This document shows positions 6,570 through 14,227 of a stretch of 64,000 bases of DNA, one piece after another; the first letter of the stretch is position 1; each line of letters begins with the position of its first letter. The translations under genes and the position numbers were made by a program. Below the pieces are notes generated by a model. It searched no databases. It saw only the letters and a program-made list of their open reading frames with translations, and was not told where the DNA came from. The stretch is from a virus, in the IMG/VR virus record IMGVR_UViG_3300034152_001291, positions 1 through 64,000 of that record. One strand, given 5' to 3'.

Positions 6570-7246
6570 TGATCGTCGTCGGTTTCTGCGTCGGCGAAGA
6601 GGGCCCACAGAGAGGAGATGGGGCCCGACTCCGCCTCCTTGAAGTGCGGGTAGACGTCCACGGAGACACCCTCGTCGGTTCGGACCACGTACACGCTCAG
6701 ATTTCCCACAGTGATCCAGCAGGAGTTGTGGTCTTCCTTGAGGATGTAGTCGGCTCCGTCGCCGGCAGCCAGGTCAAGGATGAGGGCGCCTTTCTCGGCC
6801 GCTTCCTCGTAGACCTCTCGCCGGCAGCGTTCGACCTCGGCTCTGTCGTGGTCGGAAAGCTCGTTGTCGGCTTCAGCGTTGCGGAGCACCCCGTCCTTGA
6901 TGTTCTGCCACGCCGTGCTGGCTCGGCCGAAGAGGGTCATGATCTTTTCGCGGGGGAGGTCCATGGACTCCTCGATGGCCTGCCACTCGGCCTCCTTGAG
7001 CAGTTGCGGGACGCCGACGGCCGCGAGCTCGTCGAGGAGCCTCGGAAACTGAACGGCGTCGAGATTCCATCTCGATGGGACCTCTTCAGGCGTGTTCAGA
7101 GACCTCCGGACGCCCATCTCTCGATCCCACTGGTCCTTCATCCAGACCGTTCCGCACTCTCCTCGACAGTGAACTTCGTCCTCCTCGAGGCCGACGGTTC
7201 CGCTCCCGCACACGGGGCACTCCACTTCGTCGAACTTATCGGTCAT
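6563..7246 (-). CDS. Hypothetical protein with N-terminal zinc ribbon
   Basis: The 227-residue product starts with VECPVCGSGTVG and HCRGECGTVW, a zinc ribbon within the first 35 residues. A long helical region follows (residues about 60-160), and then a beta-rich domain (SCWITVGNLSVYVVRTDEG) near residues 180-205. It ends in an acidic tail. No known family is recognised. Confidence 0.75.
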   Translation of the reverse strand: MTDKFDEVECPVCGSGTVGLEEDEVHCRGECGTVWMKDQWDREMGVRRSLNTPEEVPSRWNLDAVQFPRLLDELAAVGVPQLLKEAEWQAIEESMDLPREKIMTLFGRASTAWQNIKDGVLRNAEADNELSDHDRAEVERCRREVYEEAAEKGALILDLAAGDGADYILKEDHNSCWITVGNLSVYVVRTDEGVSVDVYPHFKEAESGPISSLWALFADAETDDDQS

Positions 7247-7452
7247 AGAGACTCCCTCCAGTTGACGACGAGAAGTTTCTCGTCACCGCGGTTGTTGAAG
7301 TAGTCGAATCGCCTGAGATCGATCCCGAGTCGTCCGAGTTTTCGGACAAGCCCGATCTCCGTGGCCTGCGGCTGGACGAGACACTCCCCGCTCAGCCGAT
7401 GAGCGGAGTGCTCCCCGGGTCGATGGACGGTGTAAAATGCCGTCGCCGCCAT
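7243..7452 (-). CDS. Small hypothetical protein
   Basis: The start is ATG 7452, overlapping the upstream stop as TGATG. The 69-residue product begins MAATAFYTVHRPGEHSAHRL and ends in KLLVVNWRESL. It looks like a small alpha/beta protein. Function is unknown. Confidence 0.68.
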   Translation of the reverse strand: MAATAFYTVHRPGEHSAHRLSGECLVQPQATEIGLVRKLGRLGIDLRRFDYFNNRGDEKLLVVNWRESL

Positions 7453-7691
7453 CAGAACACCTCCATGATCGAGTCGGACGTGCCGAAGATGACGATCGTC
7501 CCACTCCCGCCGTCGTTGAAGGAGAAGCATTCCCTGAGCTCCTCCTCGTGCTCCTTGAACCAACCCCGATACTTGGGGGAGATGACGAGGCCGCTCAAGA
7601 TCGTGCCCCGCACGTCGCTGGCCGTCCTGATGGCCAGCAAGGTCCCGTCGGCTTGAAGGCCAACGGCTCGAATCTCATTCGGGTACAGCAC
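7452..7691 (-). CDS. Small hypothetical protein
   Basis: The start is GTG at 7691 with GGAGGAC upstream. The 79-residue product has a Gly-rich segment FNDGGSGTIVIFGTSD and is otherwise mixed alpha/beta. It overlaps the gene at 7675-7968 by 17 bases. Function is unknown. Confidence 0.68.
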   Translation of the reverse strand: MLYPNEIRAVGLQADGTLLAIRTASDVRGTILSGLVISPKYRGWFKEHEEELRECFSFNDGGSGTIVIFGTSDSIMEVF

Positions 7692-7968
7692 CGTCCTCCT
7701 CCTTCGGGGTCATGTCCTTGAGCCACCGCTCGAGCTCGCTGATGTGCGAGAACTCGAAGAGAGGGCTCTCCTTGGAAAAGATGGCACGAAGGAGGCGCTC
7801 GTCCTTTCCAGCGCCCTCCTTGTGCTCGCTCCAGTCGGCATCCACCAAGCCGCTGCCGTCAGCGAAGATCTTCAGGTGGATTTGCTGGATCCTCATGTTG
7901 TCCTTCACGCCCTGCACCATCCGCTTCTCGAGGATGTCGAGGCGCGACAGAATCTCGTTGAAGTCCAT
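7675..7968 (-). CDS. Hypothetical protein, paralogue of 11577-11849
   Basis: The 97-residue product aligns along nearly its whole length with the protein at 11577-11849. Shared positions include LEKRMVQGVKDN versus IEKRMLKGVRDN, FADGSG, ADWS, ERLLRAIF versus ERLLNAIF, and LERWL. An N-terminal helix and a central beta strand are likely. It is part of the set of duplicated small genes in this block. Function is unknown. Confidence 0.82.
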   Translation of the reverse strand: MDFNEILSRLDILEKRMVQGVKDNMRIQQIHLKIFADGSGLVDADWSEHKEGAGKDERLLRAIFSKESPLFEFSHISELERWLKDMTPKEEDGAVPE

Positions 7969-8858
7969 TACCCCTCCGTGTACTCATCGCCTTGTTTCCT
8001 GTCTGAGAACGGACAGGTGACGTCCACGCAGTGGCCGTCAGAGTTCAGAGAAGACCCACACCTCTCGCACTTGGGACCGATCACGCCGTCCCACCAGCCG
8101 AGGTTTTCGGCTGTGTTGAGAAGGCAGTCTGTGAGCCAGCCTGACATGTTGAACCGGCCCGAATTGACGCGAATGCTTTCGCGCAGATTGCCGTCTGCGT
8201 GCCGCTCCGATGCGGCCTTCCAGTCCGCGAGCATCTCGATGAGGTCGAGGAGGTTCATCGAGTGAATCCCGCTCTCGAAGTGCTCCGGATGGTGACGGTT
8301 GTGCGTGTAGTGGTGGTCAAGGGCCGGCTTCATGGCAGCGAGGAAGCCCTTGTACTCCTCGCTCCCGTAGGTCGAGTGCTTGAGCTTCGGAATGAACTCG
8401 TCGAAGATCGCCTTCTCGGGATCCTTGAGCTTGCTTGCGTCGTGCTCGCGGCCACGATCAACCAGCTCGGCAGCCACCGTCCCTACGAGCTGGAACACGC
8501 GCTTTCGGTGCTCCATCGTGTCTTGGGTCGAGTCGTAGGGTGCCTCGTCCTTCTCATCCCTCTTGGTCATGAGGGTGCGGATGAGTGCCACGAGGTCCTC
8601 TTCCCGGGTGTCTGGATCGAGGTAGGTCAGGATCTCCTTGTTGTTCATGCCGCTGGCGATGAGTTCGGCGATCCACTCGTCGAAGCCCATCGCACCCTGC
8701 TGGTCGTGTTCGGGGATCACGGCCACGCACTTGGCGTCTCCTGGCTCTCCGAAAGGACACGGCTCGCACTGGCTGGAGTCGTGGATGTTCCACGCCCCGC
8801 AATCACGGTTCGGGAATCTCTTGTTGCACTCCTCCGCCTTGTTGCATTTCACCTTCAT
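7968..8858 (-). CDS. DUF5662-like protein with cysteine-rich ends
   Basis: The 296-residue product has at about residues 115-230 the pattern I associate with DUF5662: HRKRVFQLV, RGREHDASKL, then YGSEEYK, HHYTHNRHHPEHF, MNLLDLIEMLADW and RFNMS. The conserved His and Asp residues resemble an HD-type metal site. The N-terminus is cysteine rich (CNKAEECNKRF, then CEPCPFG). The C-terminus has another ribbon (CERCGSS, then CPF). A short helical module (NNKEILTYLDPD) resembles the N-terminus of 10958-11332. Its start overlaps the upstream gene by 56 bases. The activity of DUF5662 is not known to me. Confidence 0.8.
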   Translation of the reverse strand: MKVKCNKAEECNKRFPNRDCGAWNIHDSSQCEPCPFGEPGDAKCVAVIPEHDQQGAMGFDEWIAELIASGMNNKEILTYLDPDTREEDLVALIRTLMTKRDEKDEAPYDSTQDTMEHRKRVFQLVGTVAAELVDRGREHDASKLKDPEKAIFDEFIPKLKHSTYGSEEYKGFLAAMKPALDHHYTHNRHHPEHFESGIHSMNLLDLIEMLADWKAASERHADGNLRESIRVNSGRFNMSGWLTDCLLNTAENLGWWDGVIGPKCERCGSSLNSDGHCVDVTCPFSDRKQGDEYTEG

Positions 8859-9273
8859 CCGGCTTCTCCTCCGATTGGATCATGCCCGTCATCACCATCA
8901 CATCGTGCTCGATGAACATGAAGCGGTGTTTCAAGGCGAACTCCACGATCTTCTCGTCGTCGAATAGGCGACGGAACGCCTCCTCTTTGAGGACGGCCCA
9001 GCCGCCGCTCCTCCACGGGTTGGGCCTCTTCTCCTTTTCCCAGCCTGGTTTGGACTTGGCGGCGTCGATGCCGATCATGATGATGCCCTGCTTCATCCAG
9101 TCGGCGCACTTCTGGCATGGCTCCATGTCGATGACCTTGCCGTCGAGCGGGGCCAGGTCCTTAGTCGGCTGCATGCCTTTCTTGGTCTGGTAGTAGTTCT
9201 TGGCCAGGAGGATGCGGTCGCCCTCCAGGCAGTAAAAGCACTTGGTCAGCGCTACGTGTTGTCTATCTCCCAT
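8803..9273 (-). CDS. Conserved phage zinc-binding protein
   Basis: The pattern TKCFYCLEGDRILL, then VIDMEPCQKCADWMKQGI, gives two CxxC pairs in a layout I recall from small conserved phage proteins with no known role. A longer tail includes FMFIEHDVMVM. The last 18 codons overlap the start of the DUF5662-like gene in another frame, a 56-base overlap that is longer than usual here. Confidence 0.75.
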   Translation of the reverse strand: MGDRQHVALTKCFYCLEGDRILLAKNYYQTKKGMQPTKDLAPLDGKVIDMEPCQKCADWMKQGIIMIGIDAAKSKPGWEKEKRPNPWRSGGWAVLKEEAFRRLFDDEKIVEFALKHRFMFIEHDVMVMTGMIQSEEKPDEGEMQQGGGVQQEIPEP

Positions 9274-9472
9274 CGCCCTGCTCTCCTCCTTCCGTGTCTT
9301 CCGATCTCAACGGCACCAGGACCCACGCCTTCACCCAAACACCGTCTTCGCCGACGGAGTACTCGGTGGGGTCGTCGATCTCGAGCATGTCGTCGCTCTT
9401 GTGCGCGTACATCTTCCGCGCTTGCTCGAGGTAGTACCTCTTCTGTTCGTCGGTGAGTTCGTCACTCGCCAT
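9263..9472 (-). CDS. Small protein, paralogue of 3184-3510
   Basis: The 69-residue product is a shorter version of the protein at 3184-3510, matching its C-terminal half (QKRYYLEQARKM, VWVKAWVLV). Its ATG lies inside the end of the gene at 9462-10301, exactly as the other copy does with its own partner. The two-gene cassette was therefore probably duplicated as a unit. Confidence 0.8.
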   Translation of the reverse strand: MASDELTDEQKRYYLEQARKMYAHKSDDMLEIDDPTEYSVGEDGVWVKAWVLVPLRSEDTEGGEQGDGR

Positions 9473-10301
9473 CCTCTTCTCCTTTCGGCACGGCCACCTG
9501 GACGGTCTTCGGCACCATGATCTGCTTCTCTACCACCTTGTGGTTCTTCACGAAGTCGATGAAGGCCTTGACCACTCTCTCCACGGTCTTGTCGAAATCC
9601 CAGACCACGTTCACGCGCCACCTCAGCGAGTCGATGTCCCAGGACTCGAAGTCCTCCCCGTCGTCGTCCACGCCCTTGTAGGGGTACGTGAAGGTCTGCA
9701 TGTGGGTCTTCGTGAAGTCGTGGAGGGTTCCTTCGGCGTTGCAGCGACCGCATTTGTTGGAGCCCACCTTGCCGTTCTTCTCCACGTCCTTCTTGGCGCG
9801 CCTCACGATCTCCACCACCCGCTCGACGGAGAGACCGAGCTTCACGATCTCGGACTGTGTTGGATAGATGTCTGGGACCCAGTGGTCCTTATCGAGAACG
9901 TAGACGTAGCACGCCCACTCTGCGTCGGTCAGGTCCTCCGGTTTGGCCGGCACGTTCCTGCGGTAGTTGAGTTGACCGCAGTTGTGGCAGTAGCGCTTGT
10001 ACCCGGACGGCTTCATGCCGCCCGTGTACAGCACGAGGTAGCCGCTGGATCGCCCGTTGCTGAAGATCTGCCATTCGTACTTGTGACGCTCCTCGAACTG
10101 CCGAATGATGTCCTTGCCCTCCCTGAAGGCCTCTTCGGTCTGAAGGAAGTCGTAGCCGTCGAGGTCGTCGGACATGATCCGGTGGAGTTTTACGTTGGCG
10201 GCGTAGCTCGTGGACCGATTCCACGAGTTGCCAGTGTAGTAGCGAAAGTGGTTTTCCAGGTACTCAACCATCGCCTTCTTGGTTCTCGGCTTCCTGGCCA
10301 T
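9462..10301 (-). CDS. Hypothetical protein with zinc-binding insert, paralogue of 3507-4097
   Basis: The start is ATG 10301 (MARKPRTKKAM) after GGAGGACGTG. The N-terminal region of about 110 residues matches the protein at 3507-4097. Unlike that copy it has YCHNCGQLNYR and, later, CGRCNAEG, so it probably binds zinc. The C-terminal part (VVWDFDKTVERVVKAFIDFV) also has a counterpart in the shorter copy (KDFDATCERAIKAYIEYA). Function is unknown. Confidence 0.82.
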   Translation of the reverse strand: MARKPRTKKAMVEYLENHFRYYTGNSWNRSTSYAANVKLHRIMSDDLDGYDFLQTEEAFREGKDIIRQFEERHKYEWQIFSNGRSSGYLVLYTGGMKPSGYKRYCHNCGQLNYRRNVPAKPEDLTDAEWACYVYVLDKDHWVPDIYPTQSEIVKLGLSVERVVEIVRRAKKDVEKNGKVGSNKCGRCNAEGTLHDFTKTHMQTFTYPYKGVDDDGEDFESWDIDSLRWRVNVVWDFDKTVERVVKAFIDFVKNHKVVEKQIMVPKTVQVAVPKGEEDGE

Positions 10302-10462
10302 CACGTCCTCCGATTCGGGCAGCCGTGCTCGTGGCACGCCACGCCATTGATCACGATGGCTTCGCACTGGCTGCACCGCACAACCCACATGCCTTCCGAC
10401 CGGTCGTACTCGGACAGGTCGAATCCGCGGTCTCGCAAGTCTTGCGTCTTGCTCTTGGCCAT
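10301..10462 (-). CDS. Small zinc-binding protein
   Basis: The start is ATG 10462, overlapping the upstream stop as TGATG. The 53-residue product has VVRCSQCEAIVINGVACHEHGC, a C-x-x-C ... C-x-H-x-x-C arrangement close to small phage zinc fingers. The stop lies at the start of the next gene. Function is unknown. Confidence 0.72.
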   Translation of the reverse strand: MAKSKTQDLRDRGFDLSEYDRSEGMWVVRCSQCEAIVINGVACHEHGCPNRRT

Positions 10463-10941
10463 CACACCTCCTTGATCAGGTCTTGCATGAACCTCTCTTC
10501 GGGACCGCGAGGCTTGATCCCTCCGAGCCCACATCCTTCGGCCAGGGCGACCCACTTATGGCCTCGAGCGTCGAGGATGTGGACACCGTAGCCCTCGAGA
10601 GCTTCGAGGAGGTCCTCAGAAGCGATGCGGCCTGTGGCCGTGATGCAGGGGAACTTGAGACCGCGGAGTGCGCGGAGAAGGGAGAGCTCCTTTCCGACCT
10701 CGGGGTTCCAGTGGTCCTTCCGGTGACAGAGAGCCGACCCCCTCGCCGAGATGAACGGAGGGAGACCCTCGGGCGTCTCCTCGTTGATGAGCAGGCAGCT
10801 CATCATGAATCGGTGGCGTCCGGGGCCGCGCTTCGGGATGGGTGTGCGGTGGACGAAGAAGTGAACGGCGAGTTCCTTCTTCTTTACCTGGTTCATCAGG
10901 TGGGGGAGCAAAGACCCCACCTTCTTTTTGTCTTCTTTCAT
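10462..10941 (-). CDS. Hypothetical protein
   Basis: The 159-residue product starts MKEDKKKVGSLLPHLMN and has a central HRTPIPKRGPGRHRF. A beta-rich C-terminal region includes ALEGYGVHILDARGHKWV. No motifs are recognised. The ATG at 10941 lies 16 bases after the upstream gene. Confidence 0.72.
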   Translation of the reverse strand: MKEDKKKVGSLLPHLMNQVKKKELAVHFFVHRTPIPKRGPGRHRFMMSCLLINEETPEGLPPFISARGSALCHRKDHWNPEVGKELSLLRALRGLKFPCITATGRIASEDLLEALEGYGVHILDARGHKWVALAEGCGLGGIKPRGPEERFMQDLIKEV

Positions 10942-10957
10942 GCGGAAACCTCCTGGA

Positions 10958-11332
10958 TCAGGTTGAACCCTTCTTGATCATCACCATCCCGTTCGGCATG
11001 GGCCCCGCGCCCAGCGTGAAGTAGCCGTGCCAGGGACAGTGGAACACGTTCCAATGGTTCCCGTCCTGGCTGTTGGGCCGCGCCCCGCAGAGCGGACAGC
11101 TGGGCCAGTTGGCTGGGTCGTCGAATCGGTGTGGGTTGGACAAGTGAGAGAGGTCTTCTTCCTGCTTGACCTTCATGTCCAGATGGACATGTCCGTACCG
11201 AAGGTTCTCGATCAGCACGACGAAGTCATGGACCACCTCGTCCTTCTCGTAGTCCATGAGGTAGCTGACGATCTCCTCGCGTGTCTTGCCCTCGTCCATC
11301 CAGCGTTCCAGGTCTTCCAGGAAACCACTCAT
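10958..11332 (-). CDS. Hypothetical protein with helical module and zinc ribbon
   Basis: The N-terminal 45 residues (WMDEGKTREEIVSYLMDYE, then LIENL) resemble the module inside the DUF5662-like protein (LIASGMNNKEILTYLDPD, then LIRTL). The C-terminal half has CPLCGARPNSQDGNHWNVF and HCPWHGYF, a likely zinc site. The ATG overlaps the upstream stop as ATGA. Confidence 0.74.
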   Translation of the reverse strand: MSGFLEDLERWMDEGKTREEIVSYLMDYEKDEVVHDFVVLIENLRYGHVHLDMKVKQEEDLSHLSNPHRFDDPANWPSCPLCGARPNSQDGNHWNVFHCPWHGYFTLGAGPMPNGMVMIKKGST

Positions 11333-11580
11333 TCCTCATCCTCCACATCGTTCCCATGCTCATCGAGCTGGAAGAACTCTGGATCCGAACCCTGCATGAT
11401 GAGCCGCTCGGCCATCTTCTTGCCGTCAATGATCTTGTGCTTGGTGATGTTGTAGTCGCCGGAGCAGTCGCCCTCTGTTATGGCATAGACGATTCCAGAG
11501 AGGCCCATAGCGCTGAGGTCCAGCTCGTCCTCGCTCAGCACCTCGATCCCGGCCACGTACTTCGCTTGTAGGCGTTTCAT
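11329..11580 (-). CDS. Small hypothetical protein
   Basis: The start is ATG 11580, overlapping the upstream stop as ATGA. The 83-residue product begins MKRLQAKYVAGIEVL and ends in an acidic tail. A central CSGDYNITKHKIIDGKKMAER segment looks alpha/beta. No family is recognised. Confidence 0.68.
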   Translation of the reverse strand: MKRLQAKYVAGIEVLSEDELDLSAMGLSGIVYAITEGDCSGDYNITKHKIIDGKKMAERLIMQGSDPEFFQLDEHGNDVEDEE

Positions 11581-11849
11581 TCGTTCCCTTCCTTTTCCTC
11601 GAGCCACCTTTCCAAATCCTCGACCCTGTCGAAGGTGAAGATCGGACCATCCCGGGTGAAGATCGCGTTGAGGAGACGCTCCTCTTTGCACATGTCTTCC
11701 CGGTAGTTGCTCCAGTCCGCCTGAATCTCTCCGCTGCCGTCAGCGAAGAGGACCAGGCGTAGCATCTGGATCTTCAGGTTGTCGCGGACGCCTTTCAGCA
11801 TTCGCTTCTCGATGCTTTCCAACCTCTCGCAGAGAGTCCTCAGATTCAT
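11577..11849 (-). CDS. Hypothetical protein, paralogue of 7675-7968
   Basis: The start is ATG 11849, overlapping the upstream stop as TGATG. The 90-residue product keeps nearly every feature of the copy at 7675-7968 (EKRMLKGVRDN, LFADGSG, ADWSNY, ERLLNAIF, DLERWL). The two genes diverged from a common ancestor after a duplication within this block. Function is unknown. Confidence 0.82.
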   Translation of the reverse strand: MNLRTLCERLESIEKRMLKGVRDNLKIQMLRLVLFADGSGEIQADWSNYREDMCKEERLLNAIFTRDGPIFTFDRVEDLERWLEEKEGNE

Positions 11850-12484
11850 CAGACCTCTTCCTCCGGCCGCTCGGCCTCTTTGGCGGGATCGAGGGGACTG
11901 AAGATGTCGGGCAGGCCGGGCTCGTCCTTCGCCTCGATCTCGAACATGTCGTTCGGAAGGGGCGTGACCGAGAACCACTTGCTGCGGTGGATCAGCGCTT
12001 CCGTCACCTCGTGAGTAACGTGGCGCTTGACGATGACGGAGACTTTGGCGGGCTTAGATCCTACTCGGCAGGGTGTGCAGACTCCAAGGACGGTGGGGCC
12101 GCCGCACACTGCGCAACGAGGTTCTGGGGGATCCTTCTCGTCCGGAACGATTTCGATATCGCCGCCCGTCCTGGCGAGGATCTTCTCTTGCTCGCTGGCC
12201 GCGCTCTCGGCGATTCGAATCGACCTGCGCTTCATCTGTTCTCCTCCAATGAGTTTCGGGTCTTCTTCGCGAGTCCGCTTGCGGTACTCCCGTGTGATCG
12301 TGTCGATCACGCTCTTCAGCGTGTTTCCGGCCTTCAGGGGCCTGACGCAGAGAAGATTCTCGGCTTTGAATCTACCGACCTGCTTCACGAGTACGTCTCC
12401 ATTCTCGGCGAAACGGTCGATCTCGAAGGCTACGACGTAAGGAAACGGGTGGTGCTTGAAGAAGCCTATCAGCCGTGGTTGCAT
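11849..12484 (-). CDS. Hypothetical protein with zinc knuckle and a domain shared with 1476-1835
   Basis: The start at ATG 12484 leaves eight bases after AAAGGAG; GTG 12493 and ATG 12490 are alternatives but lie too close to that site. The N-terminal 90 residues are alpha/beta. CAVCGGPTVLGVCTPC near residue 130 is a compact four-cysteine knuckle. The last 65 residues match the protein at 1476-1835 (WFSVTPLPNDMFEIEAKD). Function is unknown. Confidence 0.75.
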   Translation of the reverse strand: MQPRLIGFFKHHPFPYVVAFEIDRFAENGDVLVKQVGRFKAENLLCVRPLKAGNTLKSVIDTITREYRKRTREEDPKLIGGEQMKRRSIRIAESAASEQEKILARTGGDIEIVPDEKDPPEPRCAVCGGPTVLGVCTPCRVGSKPAKVSVIVKRHVTHEVTEALIHRSKWFSVTPLPNDMFEIEAKDEPGLPDIFSPLDPAKEAERPEEEV

Positions 12485-12520
12485 CGGCATCACTCCTTTT
12501 CATCTGGTTGCTCGTGCGAC

Positions 12521-13060
12521 TCACTCCTCCTCTTCCACGGTCTCGCTCTTGGGGCAGTCGCACTCGCCGCTGCATCTGTAGGCGCAGTCGGGGGCGTGGG
12601 ACCTGTCGGGCCCCCAGCGGGTCTCGCCGGGCATGATGGCGCACAGCATGGTGCCGCAGGAGGTGCAGCGCCCCCCGTCCACGTCTTCCTGGCTGTGATG
12701 CTTTCCGCAGCCGGGACAGTGTTCGCCATCGTCGAGGACGATTTCCTCAACCCATGCCGTCCACGTATCAACGGTGGCCGGCGTATCACCCGTGAATCCG
12801 CCGAAGCCAGACGCCCGGATTGCGAGGTCCGCGAGCAGGTCCTTGAGTTCCGCGATATCGAGACCGCCAGGATTGTATTCCACCTCGATGACGAGGCGGA
12901 GCTTCCGCGGGCGAAACTTCTCATGGCAGTGGAGGCAAACGATGCCCGACTCCCCCTCGTTCGCCGAATCCGCGTTGTATGGGAGCCTGGAGAAGGGGAT
13001 GAAGGCACCGTCCTCGATCTCCAGTCCGCAGTGGTCACAATACCTTGGTTCCTGCGTCAT
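12521..13060 (-). CDS. Cysteine-rich zinc-binding protein
   Basis: The product of about 179 residues has CDHCG and CLHCHEKF in its first 50 residues and a central helix. The C-terminus is very Cys rich: CPGCGKHH, CTSCG, and DCAYRCSGECDCPKS. That is enough ligands for three or four zinc sites. An alternative start at 13075 would overlap the upstream gene. No family is recognised. Confidence 0.75.
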   Translation of the reverse strand: MTQEPRYCDHCGLEIEDGAFIPFSRLPYNADSANEGESGIVCLHCHEKFRPRKLRLVIEVEYNPGGLDIAELKDLLADLAIRASGFGGFTGDTPATVDTWTAWVEEIVLDDGEHCPGCGKHHSQEDVDGGRCTSCGTMLCAIMPGETRWGPDRSHAPDCAYRCSGECDCPKSETVEEEE

Positions 13061-13064
13061 GACG

Positions 13065-13262
13065 TCACCATCCAATCTTCTTGGAGATTTCCGGACTGAA
13101 CCGGCCGATCTCCTGAAACCTCTTCTCGAAGTATTCGGCGATCTCCGTGCCGATCACGAAGTACGGGTGGCCTGCCGGGGCGAACCGCCACAGGCGGCAC
13201 ATATCCTCCCGGGTCATTGCGTCGATCTTGGCCTTGTGCTCGGCGATTTGTTCAGGTGTCAT
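13065..13262 (-). CDS. Conserved small phage protein
   Basis: The 65-residue product contains AMTREDMCRLWRFAPAGHPYF, then EYFEKRF and FSPEISKKIGW. I recall very similar short proteins in unrelated phages and plasmids, all without known function. The compact helix-turn pattern and conserved Trp and Pro residues suggest a stable small fold. Confidence 0.78.
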   Translation of the reverse strand: MTPEQIAEHKAKIDAMTREDMCRLWRFAPAGHPYFVIGTEIAEYFEKRFQEIGRFSPEISKKIGW

Positions 13263-13272
13263 CAGGCTCCTT

Positions 13273-13533
13273 TCAGTGCTTCACGATACGACCGGTCGAG
13301 TTCGCCATTCGGTGTGCGGCCTCCGCGTCGCACCCGACTTCGCACGTCGACGACCAGGTGCTGGAGATTGACAGGGAGCCGTCGTGCTCGACAAAGACCA
13401 TTCCGGCGCTCTCCGGCTTCCGGCCTTTCGGGACGTGACTGACGTGGCTCTCCATGGTGTCGAAGAAGTCGAAGACGCCGTCGACCTCGACGAACTTGTA
13501 CGATTCGTTCCTTTCCAGGTTCTCGTGGTTCAT
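13273..13533 (-). CDS. Hypothetical protein
   Basis: The start is ATG 13533, overlapping the upstream stop as ATGA. The 86-residue product has a beta-rich N-terminal half (SYKFVEVDGVFDFFDTM). A C-terminal segment, STCEVGCDAEAAHRMANS, has two Cys. Function is unknown. Confidence 0.68.
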   Translation of the reverse strand: MNHENLERNESYKFVEVDGVFDFFDTMESHVSHVPKGRKPESAGMVFVEHDGSLSISSTWSSTCEVGCDAEAAHRMANSTGRIVKH

Positions 13534-13739
13534 CGGTCTCCTCCGGCGAGGTTGGTGGGGAATCCAGGGTCGTAGGGGTCCTTCTCCTCCTCGGGAGGGT
13601 CGCCGCCCCTGGCGAAATACTCGTCGTGGGTGTTCCGTATCTCCAGGTTGTCCACTTCGATCCGGTCCGAGACTCGTTCGCACCACTCCTCGTGGGCGCC
13701 GTTCTCGGGATCGAAGTAGAGGTCGATAGCCTCGTCCAT
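13530..13739 (-). CDS. Small acidic hypothetical protein
   Basis: The start is placed at ATG 13739 although the ribosome site is weak. A 6-bp hairpin (CCGCAC with GTGCGG) lies just upstream and contains the stop of the previous gene. The 69-residue product is acidic (MDEAIDLYFDPENGAHEEW) and ends in a Pro-rich tail. Function is unknown. Confidence 0.55.
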   Translation of the reverse strand: MDEAIDLYFDPENGAHEEWCERVSDRIEVDNLEIRNTHDEYFARGGDPPEEEKDPYDPGFPTNLAGGDR

Positions 13740-13762
13740 GTCTTCGGGGAAGCCGCCGCACT

Positions 13763-13888
13763 TTAGTGCGTGCGGAGTGTCACGAACTCGTAGACCTTCT
13801 TCCTGGCCTCCTCGTCCGTCGCGCCCAGGAAGACGTCCGTTCCGTGCCTGTGGTGGACGACGTAGCCGTGGATGATGGCGTAGTTCAT
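13763..13888 (-). CDS. 41-residue hypothetical protein
   Basis: ATG 13888 follows TAGGAGGAGACC, one of the best ribosome sites in the block. The product (MNYAIIHGYVVHHRHGTDVF, then GATDEEARKKVYEFV) looks like a small folded alpha/beta domain. Confidence 0.65.
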   Translation of the reverse strand: MNYAIIHGYVVHHRHGTDVFLGATDEEARKKVYEFVTLRTH

Positions 13889-13897
13889 GGTCTCCTC

Positions 13898-14119
13898 CTA
13901 CGAGCCCATCCTCTTCTCGTATTCCCGGTCCTCGAGCTCCTGGTCGATGACGTCGGCGTTCCGCTCGATGTACTCCTGGACCAACGGCCACTCTTCGAGC
14001 CAGGTCTGGCCGCGGAGCCAGTCGAGGTAGGTCGCCGGGACGATCTTCATGGCCCGTCCCTTGTACTTCCCGAACGGCATGGGACTGGAATCGGTGAGTC
14101 TGGGTCGTCTCTCGGACAC
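13898..14119 (-). CDS. DUF3820-like protein
   Basis: Residues 14-36 read MPFGKYKGRAMKIVPATYLD followed by WLRGQ, which is the DUF3820 hallmark (FGKYKG, then P-x-x-YL-x-WL). The family is found beside exonuclease domains and in phages; its activity is not established. The start is GTG 14119 with AAAGGAGG upstream. At 73 residues it is a single-domain version. Confidence 0.82.
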   Translation of the reverse strand: MSERRPRLTDSSPMPFGKYKGRAMKIVPATYLDWLRGQTWLEEWPLVQEYIERNADVIDQELEDREYEKRMGS

Positions 14120-14131
14120 AGGTGCCTCCTT

Positions 14132-14227
14132 TCAGCTGATTTCGTAGACCACATAGGTTTTGCATTCCATGCCGTCGAACGGGCTGGACCGCAGGGCGTT
14201 GAAGACTTTTTCCGCGATCGCGGCATC
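14132..14227 (-). other. Protein-like open frame lacking a normal start codon
   Basis: The minus strand encodes AAIAEKVFNALRSSP, then DGMECKTYVVYEIS and a stop. This looks like a small real protein, but no ATG, GTG or TTG stands at its head. ATGATG near 14227 is in another frame. Either initiation is unusual (an ATC lies 12 bases after GAGGAGG), or a base change or frameshift has separated the start from the body. Confidence 0.2.
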
